NCBI GenBank assembly: GCA_032173965.1
Contig: CM063284.1
Coordinates: 104,718,410-104,782,409, forward strand
From: Sitta carolinensis
Lineage: Eukaryota > Chordata > Aves > Passeriformes > Sittidae
DNA: 64,000 bases
Reading direction: 5' to 3'
How positions within the stretch are numbered: the stretch's first letter is position 1; each line of letters starts with the position of its first letter. The notes beneath the pieces are model-generated. The model worked only from the letters and a program-made list of their open reading frames with translations, ran no database searches and was not told where the DNA came from. Of the stretch, positions 1 to 10,783 are shown one piece after another. The position numbers and the translations under genes were made by a program.

Positions 1-3000
1 TGCTTAATTCCTAAAATGTACCACAGATATTGTCAGTGCAGATCTTAACATGGACTTAAGTGCAGTACCATATACTGCTTTCAAATGAGCTACCAGGTAT
101 TTCAAATTTTAAATGCTACCCCTGGAAAAAACCACTTCCTGACTATACTGTCAGGGAGGGTTAAATTACCACTGGATTATCCTACAATTCAGATTACATA
201 TTTAGATCTTGCATTTATGTTTTTGCTTTATTGATTTTTCACATTGTTGCCACTAGAGCTTGCTACAATGCAATCAGATAGACTTTAATTATTTCATTTC
301 AAACCACTGAGCAATGTAGATATCAAATTTCCAACCCTTCACCTTTTAATCTTCAAATTAAAAGAAGGATTTAAATGTGTAAGGAAGGTAAATTTCAAAG
401 TGGCCATCAGATAATTACATAGGGTTGTTGTTAGGTATTTCTCAGTATTTGCTTTGAGAATCCTATTAGTCTGGACTTATGAGACAAGCTAAGAGAGGCT
501 CAGACACAAGCATATTCCATCAAATTATGTCACGTTAAAATCCAATTATTTAATGAAATAAGGCATTTTTAGCTGGGCTTTAATTTTAAAAGAGCAGGGG
601 CAAAGTTTCAGCATTGTCAAAATTACTTAGTTTGACATTTTTGATGAAAGTTTTTCAGTTCTTGGTTGGCAAAACTGTTTTCATTTTAGAATTCTGGGTT
701 TTTTTAATAACAAGTTAATATTTTTAAGTTGAACAATAAAATAAAGTTGTTTCAATTACTACAAAAATATATCTTTTTCTGCCCAACACTCCTGGACTTT
801 TTTTTTTCAGATGCAAATTTTAGAATTTCAATTGCCTTTCCATCTGGAATTAGGCTGTACTTCAAAATCTATGAATTATTGGCAAACTGAAGTACTCTAT
901 CATTCACACTACCCTTTCTGTGATAAAATTTATTTATTAAGTCATTAAATAAGAGTGGGCAAAAAATAAGATTATTTTCTCATCAAAACTGAAGATCTGC
1001 ATTCCAAATCTCAACACAATATCATCTTGAAGTTACACATACACACCACTTCAGTTTGGAAAAGAAAACCTTGGTGAAATCCAAGATAGAAAGAGATGAT
1101 TATAACAGTCTCCTTCTATTTTTGGGAACTCTATTTTCCATGGATACATTCACTCTTGTTTTCAGTGCTCTAAACTATAGATCAGTAGGCCAGATGGTTA
1201 TTTCAGGTTCTGATACAGCTTGATGACTGAAGCCAACAGTTCTTTCTTACTCTCCTCACCTGAAGAAGTGAAAGCACAACCCAGCACACTCCCATTTGAG
1301 CAGCATTTGAAGGAATCTTATGTGCAAGGGGAAAGATAAAACGGGAGCTGAATCCAAATAAGAGCATGGTAGAACTTCATTGTGTCTCCTGTTTTGAAGA
1401 CAGCAGCATGAAAATGTGAAAAAAGTTGAAAGATATGAAAATGACAATGGAACAGGAGGGTATTTTTTCTTTGTCAAGTGAACTGCTGCACTGTTGAAGA
1501 AACTGACCTAGTTAAAATCAGGGGAAAATAAAATTACTCAAGATCCCCACAGAAAGCAGGACCCTGTCCAGGGAGGTAGCTGGAGCACTTACTGCAGGGG
1601 GCTGCTTTCTTCTGCTTTCTCTCACATGTGCTCTTCCCAGACTTCGCTGCACTATTCAATTCATGTGCATGGACTTAAAGTATACTTTAATTATTACTAA
1701 CAATGCAGGGGAGACAAACAGACTCTTGGTTGTCTGCCAGTGCTTTTGTGGTACTTTGCAGTCATCATGAGCTTCCATAGTGCTTCAAGCAGTGATCATG
1801 GCAGCAGGGCCTTCCCTAAGATGTACAGAATGACATTGCTCTTCATTGCATGTTCCCTAAAGGGTACTTCCATGCTCCGCCATCCTCAGGAGCTTTTTAT
1901 CAGTCTTAATATTTTCTACGTGTCTCCTTACTACTGAAAAACTTCATCAAAAGAAATTACTTTCTTTTTTTTTTCCTTAGATTCCACTAGACCTGGAATG
2001 ATGCTTTTTTCAAATAACACCTTCTATTCTGAGAAAATCACCTGTTTTATTCTCTTAATACTGTTAGTGTTGTCTTTCTACATGCTTTTTTTACTACTTA
2101 ACTCTTCTCTTGTCAGGGACCTTTATGTGGTGTTGATTCTAGGTTCTAGTGAGGCACAGGTTTTATTTTTCTTCTGATTCTTAGTTGAGAAGACAATGTA
2201 AAATAAAACAAGGTTAATTACTCTTCAGTATTTTGGTCATTTTATGAATTTACTTGCAATACTTTACAACATTATTTCAGGAGCAATATAATTAACCTCA
2301 CTGAGTGTTAGTTGGAAGAAAATGTTTACTTCTGAAATCCAGAATCATGCTGGCTCTCCTAATGCTTATGTTTGGATGTCCTTTCCTACTCTGAACATCT
2401 ACTTAATATATGTCATAAAAAGCTCTAAAACCTGTGATCTTAAAACCCTCTAAAATCTGTGACATTAGATGCATACATCAGCAATGCAGTAATTGTTTTT
2501 TTACAGTCATCAGACCCGAAATGATGCAATGTTACTTTTTTCCTTTATTTCCTTTTTCAAGCATCTTCAAATCAGGCAGTCTATGTGTTATTTGCGATCC
2601 AGCAAGGATGTACAGAAAAAGAGACACCAAAGACAGTTGTCAATGAGTGTATTTAGCATTACTTAAAAATAACTGCTTCCTTTGCATGCTCCTGTTTTTA
2701 TGATTTACAGGCTTATAAAAGGAAATATGACTAGAAAAACATATCTCATGGGTGAAAGGATCTCTTTCCTGATTCAGGAAATGTAGAATGATGAAAGTAC
2801 TGGACTATATTTACAAGATTTCTTCACTTAGATCATATAAAATAGTTCCCAGTCCTCATGAATATCCTCCAGTCATCCTAACTCTGTACACACGAGGCTG
2901 AACATGGGCAGAACTAAGTGGATCACCTCATATGATTTTTTTCACCATACTTATTGTGCAGGGTAGCTTATGTCAGTATGCCTTCAAACAAGCTGGAGTA

Positions 3001-5150
3001 CAGACAGATGAATTTTACAATGCAGAAACACATTTTTAATTGGTCCTATGGAAATAAAAGATGACTTAGAGAGGGGACCATTGAATTTTAGAACACTATG
3101 TATTAAATGAAAGACTCATAAATTTTTTTTTGCTGAGACTGAAATGCATTAATCCACTGATTTTTACTTTGATCACTAAAAATCAATGGCATCACATGTT
3201 TTCTGTATACATGTTCTAGATATATCTGATTTTACCCATTTCATTAATGCAGAAGGTTCTTTTATGTGATGTCTCAGTACTTCTGAGATACATCTTGTAT
3301 TTTTGGGGAGCTTATAATGAATGTAATGCTGTAGAGTATTTTCAATGGAAATGGACAATTATTTCACAAGATTTGTTCTTCTCCCTCTGATGGGTTCCAT
3401 TCTCTCCTGAAAAAAAGTGATCCTCAGAAGAGTTAGCATTATGCTCCATGACCTTCACAGAGCATCTTTCTCTCTTTCTATTTCAGTGTGCCATCTGTGG
3501 AACTAATTTTGGTTATGCAAGGATGTTCCACTAGGAGTATTCTGGACCTCTACTTCATGGCATAGGATGCAATCTGATCTGTAAAAAAACAGGCCATGGC
3601 TGATTCATATTATTTCATTTGCATGAGGAACCAAACTGTTTGGTGACAGATGAGAGCTATATTTATATGGTGATATTTCAATGTCTGATCATGACTTTTT
3701 TTATAATTTCTAGGGTTTTTTTGTTTTAAAGTATTCTTGATTATAAATACAAAAATAATAAGAAATTATGTTTTGTTTAATATTATTATAAAAAATACTC
3801 AAGTTGATTTAGTGTAATTTTTTTTCTTTGATTTTTTTGTTTCTACTCAGCATGAATTCTTCTTCAAATTTTAAAATGCTTCATTACGCTGAAAGCTATT
3901 TTTATACCAGTTCCAAAATCAAACTTATGCTGTGACCATCAACTGTGATTCATATACATTTTCTGGTATTTCATAATTATTTTATTATTTGAAAATTCAA
4001 TAAAATTAAAATTATATGTGCTCTTTCCCCCCATGATTTTCTGTTGTATTTATTTCATGAAAACCAAGCTGTTTTTTTCCCCCAACTGGTTCTATTGGGT
4101 TGATCTCTTTTTAATCTACTCTGTGGCTATTTCTACTATTTCTGTCTATGGGCTCCATCACCTTCCTCTTCACAGTGTTAAGCCTGGTAATGAACTACCA
4201 AATTTATTCCCCTCTGCTAATAATGTAGAGAAGATATAGAGAGAATCTGGTGTTTTAGGGAAACCTTCACTGGGTGTTCCCAGATTGCTTATTTTGCTCC
4301 TAGAAACTGAGAATATCGTGCAATTTTCCTACAAATTTAAAGGAGGACAACAAGAGTAGGATAAGTTTTTCGTCTTGATATTCAGTATGAATTACATGAA
4401 ACTGCTCTGTCCTGGAATCGAGGGAGTGTCTTAATTCATCCCACATATTTTTCTTCTGGAAAAGAGTAAGTCATTGCAGCCTCTTGACAAGGCAGCTCAG
4501 TACTCCTTATCAAAGGACTGACTGTTTCTTGTCCATATCTTTATTTCTTTTCCTGGGGAAATAGGAAGTTCCTGAAAGGGAAGGACTAACAACTTTAATA
4601 CACGCGAAACAAATACAAGGATATCTGCAAACTTTCACAACACTGCTTCAGTGTGCTGTCTTCTGCCTTTACAGAATTTCTGCTCTAATTGCATCTAATT
4701 TTGGCATAATATTTTGTGGTATTGGGACATAACGTGACACACATGCATGTTCTGTTGGCTTATTGATGTCCATCTTCAGCATTTCCCAACATAATGTCTC
4801 TTGGCTACAGAACAGTCTCACATATTCAGAACAAAAATAATCATCCTAAACCCTGGGCAGGATTGATGTAGCAACACAACTTCAAATACAGATTAGGTGT
4901 TGTTTTCTACATAAAACCCCCAAAACCTTTACCTATTTTATCCAAATGTAAAAATTGTATCCCAATTTCCGATTCAAAATGGTTGCTACTGAAAAAAAAT
5001 GCTGATTATAAAGTTCCCTAAAATCTCTCTGATTGTCTACTTTAGAATTTGTTTTCTTAAGTATTTAAAATTTTGCATTTTCTTGAAGAAAGATGCAATA
5101 TTTTACTCTGTGCTGTGATCAGTGACATTAGGGTAACTTCTCCATCTGTT
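1..5150. other. Unique AT-rich non-genic DNA
   Basis: No gene, RNA or recognisable transposon is visible here. Open frames on both strands are at most about 73 codons, without recognisable domains. Composition is AT-rich with short T and A runs, which is typical of bird intergenic or intronic DNA. Very old, unrecognisable repeats cannot be excluded by eye. Confidence 0.7.
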
Positions 5151-5298
5151 GCAGCTCCTTGGCTGCCTTCCCGGGGCACCAGCTCTGCATTTGGAGAGGA
5201 GACCCTCGTGGTGATGAAGCTGCTGCGGTTTCAAGGGGGCACCATTTTCCTGCTGCCGTGATCCTCTCCATCCTTCTGCCGACTGGGACCTGTCTGAG
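5151..5298. other. Small GC-rich, CpG-containing patch
   Basis: I count about 90 G/C in 148 bases (about 61%), against strongly AT-rich flanks, with five CpG dinucleotides. A + strand frame open from 5073 ends inside it at 5261, but it has no domain I recognise and its length is expected by chance. Possible readings are a relic of a retroelement, an exon of an unannotated transcript, or a small regulatory island. It is too short to count as a standard CpG island. I do not assign a function. Confidence 0.4.
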
Positions 5299-7322
5299 TG
5301 TTTTACACTAGATGCTAATTAGGTTTGACTACCCCTTCGTTTCTCTGGGGGTTTTTTGTGTCTTTGTACCTCTGCACAGTATGTAACAATCATTTACTTC
5401 CAAACTGATTGCAGAATAACCTGCTTTACTTAAAACTATAAAGCTCATCTCTTTGGCTCCCTTCTGTCTCTGAATCAGAAGATGTAGCTGAGTTATCATC
5501 TGCTCTTAGATTTGCATGTCCTTCCTAGTGATTTGCATTGAACATAACTGTATGTTCACTTAAACAGGGCTTTTGTTTTCCTGATTGGTTTTACTTAGAA
5601 TTTGAATTTGAACATTATGGTTGGAGACCACATGCAGTTGAAGCTGTAGACTTTCTGATCCTCTGGTTGAAGTTTGAGCTTGTTTCTTTCCTCCTAGGGG
5701 TTCTTGTAGAGGTTTGGGGAACAGGATCTCGACACTGCCCAAGCAGACACATTCAGGATACAGTAATGAGAAAGTGAAGAATCCTAAGGTCAGAAACCTA
5801 AATCAGGAGTTTAAATACAACATTCTGGCCCTGAAGAATTTGGATAGCTCAATATGACACAGGAGTTATATTTGAAATAAGATTTTGGTGGTAATATGCT
5901 CCCACAAAAGAATTCTTCTTACTTTTTTTTTTTTCTTTTTTGGTTTTGGGTTTTTTGGGTTTTTTTTGGATTTTGTTTTTTGTTTTGTTTTGTTTTGTTT
6001 CTACTGGAAAGAAAAATGGCACCATTAGTCAGATTCTAGACTATTATATTCAAAGCTCCTTTTTCTTTGGGGAAGGCAAAGGACTCCTGAACAATTTTTG
6101 ATTAGTCTCATTTATAATTTTTGTACTTAATGTCACTGATGCAAAAGCAGGAGCTTTGCATCCTTAGCATGACACACACATCTTGCAAATTAGAAAATAA
6201 AATAAAACCAGAGAAACGGACTATACCACTGGAAAGGGGAAAAGCAGCATTGCTAATGTCATACAGAAGGAGAGATTGAGAGAGACACATATATTTTTCA
6301 ATTACGGAGCAGTTCAGGCAGCTTCTGCTCAAGGGGTGTTATGCTCCTATGTGAAAGCGAAAATATTTTAAAAGTCTTGTCTGTCAGAGGTCTGGAAACT
6401 AGATTGCTTTATTTTAAAATCTAAATCTTTTAATGAGTTTATTTTATCTAAATGTTGACTAAAAGTATTCCAGTGTATATTCAGATGGGAATATCTAGTT
6501 TCTCTTTAAATTCCCACTAGTAATTCTTCATATTTACTGTCCAACAGGTCTTTAAAGGAGTGCTTGGGAGGTTGGCAGACAAGGATAAGGCTCTGCATAT
6601 TAGGGACAGAAGGGCATCTGCAATGTCATGTTAAACCAAAGCCTTAGAAATAACTTTTCCTGTCACTTTACACATTTAAAAACTTCTTCAGGATAATAAT
6701 TATGTAATGAATTATTTAAAATTTGATTTTTTGTTCTATATTTTTAGGCTTTTAAGAGTAATTCATCTAACTTTATTAAAATTTTCCTATAAAACCAGGA
6801 AGGAGATAAGTAAGACAACTTTAACTACTCTGGGGGCTTTTAAAAACAAATGACATTTTATCATCACAAAACATTACTGCACCACAGAGAAAGTGGCTGG
6901 TGTGTATTTTACATAAAAATAATAGGAAAAGATCTGTAATTAAGATGCACTTTTATTATAAACTCTATTAAGGACTGGGCTGCTTGAATTAAGCCAGAGT
7001 CCATGACAGTTGTCAGTTCTTTTAAACAAACTTTCTGGAAGCTGTGCAGATCAGCCAAAGTTTTTCCTAGAAAGTACCCTAGATAGAAGGTACCAATCCT
7101 AGATATGAAGTCTGAGCCTATTATGAAGACACTTACAGTATCTAAAATGATAAATGTTCAAAGACATGGATTGTGGCTCCTGACCAATCCAATAATCCAA
7201 TAAATGGAATATGCCATCAGAGGAATTTGCAGACTATTGGAACAAAGACTTTTGAGTATTCCCTGGCTTAAAAGGCAGCTTGAGGGTTTCACATGAGATT
7301 GTCATACATCAGTTTAACCTGT
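5299..7322. other. Unique AT-rich non-genic DNA
   Basis: Nothing gene-like is seen. The longest frame is about 79 codons (5538-5777, +), overlapped by an antisense frame of similar size, and neither has recognisable content. The only repeat is the T/G tract listed separately. Confidence 0.65.
5924..6000 (+). repeat. T/G-rich low-complexity tract (TTTTG-like)
   Basis: This is a T-rich run with interspersed G, passing from poly-T through TTTTGGG-type units into three or four TTTTG units near 5975-6000. It is a low-complexity tract. No element boundary or target-site duplication is evident around it. Confidence 0.8.
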
Positions 7323-7327
7323 GGATT
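7323..7327 (+). repeat. Target-site duplication, left copy (GGATT)
   Basis: The five bases immediately 5' of LTR copy A are identical to the five immediately 3' of it (8006-8010). A 5-bp duplication is the integration footprint expected of ERVL-class elements. Confidence 0.7.
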
Positions 7328-7706
7328 CGTCCTTTTTTCATCTGGGATAGGGTTAATTTTCATCTTAATAGTTGTTACAGTGCTGTGTTTTGGATTTAGT
7401 ATAAGAATAAAAATTACACGTTGATGGTTTAGTTCTTGTTAAATTGTACTCCCTATAAGTCAGGGACTTTTCAGTTTCCCATGTTCTGCCAGTGAGGAGC
7501 TGCACGAGAAGCTGGGGGTAACCAAGCCAGAACAGCTGAAAGAACCAGCCAAAGGGATAATCCATATCATAGAACTCATGCTCAGTATATAAACTAGGGG
7601 ACTTGGCCAGGAGCTGCTGATTGCTGATCAGGGATGGTCTGAGTATTAGTCAGTGGGTGGTGAGTGATCATATTGTGCACCATCAGTTTCTCTCGGGTTT
7701 TATTCA

Positions 7707-7710
<4 letters not shown>

Positions 7711-7742
<32 letters not shown>
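7711..7742 (+). repeat. (CT)n microsatellite inside LTR copy A
   Basis: About 16 uninterrupted CT units lie between the TATA box and the ATTAAA signal of the LTR. The LTR copy at 39467-40069 has only a short CTCTCTCCCTCTCC stretch at the matching place, so this repeat grew after insertion or in this lineage of copies. It also creates spurious Ser-Leu repeat frames. Confidence 0.95.
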
Positions 7743-7744
<2 letters not shown>

Positions 7745-7756
7745 CCTTTCATTGCA

Positions 7757-7870
7757 ATTTTTATTTTATTTTATTTTATTTTATTTTATTTTATTTTATT
7801 TTATTTTATTTTATTTTATTTATTTTATTTTATTTTATTTTATTTTGTTTTGTTTAGTTTATTTTATTTT
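7757..7870 (+). repeat. (TTTTA)n microsatellite inside LTR copy A
   Basis: This is a tract of about 22 TTTTA units with one shortened unit near 7820 and TTTTG variants near 7845-7855. At the equivalent place, LTR copy B has an ATT/AAC-type trinucleotide tract instead, so different motifs have expanded at the same position in the two copies. Confidence 0.95.
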
Positions 7871-8005
7871 AATCATTAAATGGTTCTGATCCCAACCCAA
7901 TAATTCTGCTTTATTTTCCAGTTGTCCTCCCCACCATGGGGGCGAGGATGGGAATGAATGAGTGGCTGCCTGGTGCTTGCTTGCTGGTTGGGGTTACACC
8001 ATGAC

Positions 8006-8010
8006 GGATT
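8006..8010 (+). repeat. Target-site duplication, right copy (GGATT)
   Basis: This matches 7323-7327 exactly and fixes the 3' limit of LTR copy A at or within a base of 8005. If the terminal A of the LTR was mutated to G rather than lost, the duplication would be the 4-bp GATT. Confidence 0.65.
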
Positions 8011-10755
8011 ATACAGTGCTGTGTGGCTGTTTCAGCAACAGTATGGGGACTGTCCAGCAGCACTGGAAACTAAAGGGGAAACCTTTTTTTTCCCTGAATC
8101 CACATCATGTGAATTGACCTCTGCAACAAAGTTCTTTACCCTTCGCTGTCCTTCCAGCATGTGAGGGAGCATGGCAGCCCACAGATACAGGCACCTGGAA
8201 AGCAGCTATCTCATTCCTACTGTAGGCAATTATCTGGGAAAGGTGACATGGAAGGACAAGATGCAATAGCTTTAATGAATAGTTTCTCAGACTATTCTGA
8301 AAGGTTCTCAGGCCAGAAGTGATCATTATGATAATCTATTCTGAAATTCTGCAAAGCACAGGATACAGTATTTCATTCAGAGACTCCTACGGTATGACCA
8401 ATACTTAACAACAGCTGCAAAAAAATGTCAAAATTTAGAATTTTTTAAGGATATTCAACTCTATAAATTCTAAATAAGCACTTCAAAGCGTGTTGTTATA
8501 TTTTAGCAACAGATTTTCCTTTTATGTTCTAATTGAAGCTGGCATATGCTGCTGGCATTTTGAATAGCGTTGCCTTCCATATCATTCAAGTCTGGCATGG
8601 GAAAATTCCATTCTCTTTCCTCTCATTTCAGTCAGATTTTAGATTTCTTTTTTTCTACAATAGACTATAAATAATGGGCATAAATTTAATAAGAATTATG
8701 TCCTGAACAGGTGCAGAAAAGAGCTAATTAAAACAGTCCTTTTGCTATTCTCAGTAGTTGAATCAGTACTCACCCACATGAGGTCCAGAAGAAAGTAGGG
8801 GTGGACTTTCATATTTATGACAGGGAGTTAGCATACCTTGTTAGTGAAAAGTCTGGACAAATGGAAAAAATAATACTTGTTATTAGCAAGATCTTATGAT
8901 ACTTACTTTTTAAAAGACAACTTTCACCGATGTCTTTTGTTTCAGTTCCAGGGATTTGTATTACATTTCTCATTCGAAAAAAAGATTATTTGTTGGGGTT
9001 TGGATCCTTCAATTTCCTGAGTCATGATTGCCTTCAATCTCTGGAAGAGTTGTTTTGAATTGAAGTTGACACTGAAGTCATTTGTCTTTACATATATAAG
9101 AGACTCTTTATTCCTCTTACATAAAGTGTCTGCACAGAGAGCATTTGCTATTTGGGTTTTGTCAGTAGGATGCCACATAAGGGCAATTAATTGGCTGCTT
9201 TTGTCAAAAGAAGAGTATTTAATCATAAAGGCAAAAGGCTTTTGTTCTTTGCAAAGAGCAAGTCATATTAAATGAAGCAGCTCTTTCCTTTACCACATCA
9301 TATAACAGTTTAAGATGTGTCTTTCCTTATTAATAGAGTAGTAATTAAGGTGAGAAATTTTGAATTTTATAATTCTCTAATACTGTACTGCATTATGCAA
9401 CATTTGGTCTCTTACTTATGTCATTCTCATTATCATCTTTTATGGCTTTCCCTTCCCCAGACCTCTCAAATTGCCTGCACCATAGTTTATGTTCTGTGTA
9501 TCTCTCCATTCTTTTTACCAGTCTTATCCTAAATGTGTCCATATAACTATTCTGTTAACTCAAAGAACTGTCTTACACTTTCAACCCTTAGACTTCTTTT
9601 TTCCTACCTTGTTGGATTTGAACATCTACCTTCTTCACACTTTATTATGGTCTTTTAAATTCTTCTCTTTAAATACAACATATTTTTTTCTTTAAATTTA
9701 AGTTTTAATTTTATTCTGAAAATTTAATGTACAGTTTTTACTGGTGGAATCTTGTAAAATATTTTTTTATTTCATGCATTTTTGTTGTTGCATTTAGATG
9801 TTTTATTTGCATCATATGATGGACTACACTCTCAAAACAGGTATATATGATTACTTCTCAGAAAAAAAATGAATCCGAACAATACAACCTCATGTTCAGA
9901 AGTTCTAAGCTATCTGCAACTTTGCTCTCAGTGACAGTTCTGGGCTTGAGATACTGGGCTGTGGCATTTATGCACTGAAAATAAAATTAATTTCACCATA
10001 GATTAAGCCAGTCATCTCGCCTTCATCTGTGGTCGTTAAAGGCAGAAGATGACTGCTCCATTCTAAATGTATGGCAACTGAGGGATATTGTGCCTTCTTT
10101 CCTTCAATGAAGGAAAAGCCTTCTAATCAGAAGTTGTGGGTGCTTAGCTGAAATGAGCTGGTCACTTCCTGGTAAGCAAAACTAGGTGAAAGGAATCCCA
10201 TTGCTGCAGCAAAAAATAGAAAGGGAAACATTTCACTTAATTATAACTATTAACCTAGGCTGACACTTCGCTTTGTCTTCAGAATTTCTTCTAGTCTATA
10301 AGGGCACATCCAAATCAATATTAATGTTAGTAGTTCATCTGTCATTTATCACCTTCTCCATATAAAGCAAATATTCTTACTAAATGAACAGAACTCTTCC
10401 ATAACTTGGCGGGATTTTTTGCTCCATACAAATAATCAGCAATGCAAATTTAAGGGCATTTTTCTGTCTTCATAGAGAAAAAAGTGTCCTTGGCATCCCT
10501 TCTGCCTCACTCAAGAGTTCAAGAGCATCCTTCCCTATAGCCTGAGCATTCTTGAATGTCCATAAACAAATCCTCTATGTAAAAATCCATGACAGACCTT
10601 GCAAAGCAGAACGTGTACATGAAAGTGGGCCCAGTTTTTTTAACATTGAGGAGTTACTGAAATCCTGTCCAATATACATGATTTTGTCAAATTTAAAAAA
10701 AACAAAACATTCATAGGTTTTCCTGTTAAACATCACTAAAGAATAATTTCTCATA

Positions 10756-10783
10756 AAATTTTGTGAATAATTTCACAAAATTT
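10756..10783. repeat. Perfect 12-bp inverted repeat, 4-nt spacer
   Basis: The left arm AAATTTTGTGAA (10756-10767) is exactly complementary to the right arm TTCACAAAATTT (10772-10783), across the spacer TAAT. It could extrude as a short hairpin or bind a dimeric factor. It could also be a chance AT-rich palindrome. No transposon end is evident around it. Confidence 0.85.

Larger units (their letters stand above)
7328..8005 (+). mobile_element. Endogenous retrovirus solo LTR, copy A
   Basis: This is a solo LTR of an avian endogenous-retrovirus family, related along its length to the copy at 39467-40069. Shared landmarks in order are: the 5' end with GGGATAGGGTTAATTTTC; GTGAGGAGCTGCA near 7492; a TATA box (TATATAAA, about 7585-7592); GTCAGTGGGTGGTGAG near 7650; a pyrimidine and simple-repeat block; ATTAAA as a likely poly(A) signal near 7876; and the 3' end GGTTGGGGTTACACC. 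Orientation is +, from the TATA-to-ATTAAA order. GGATT occurs on both sides (7323-7327 and 8006-8010), a 5-bp target-site duplication as expected for ERVL-type integration. The terminal TG...CA has decayed to CG...AC. No gag, pol or env sequence is adjacent, so this is a recombined solo LTR. I do not know the Repbase name with certainty. Confidence 0.8.

Noticed and set aside
7621..7879. Two frames with Ser-Leu and Phe-Ile-Leu repeats as a repetitive protein
   Set aside because: They are translations of the (CT)n and (TTTTA)n microsatellites inside the LTR.
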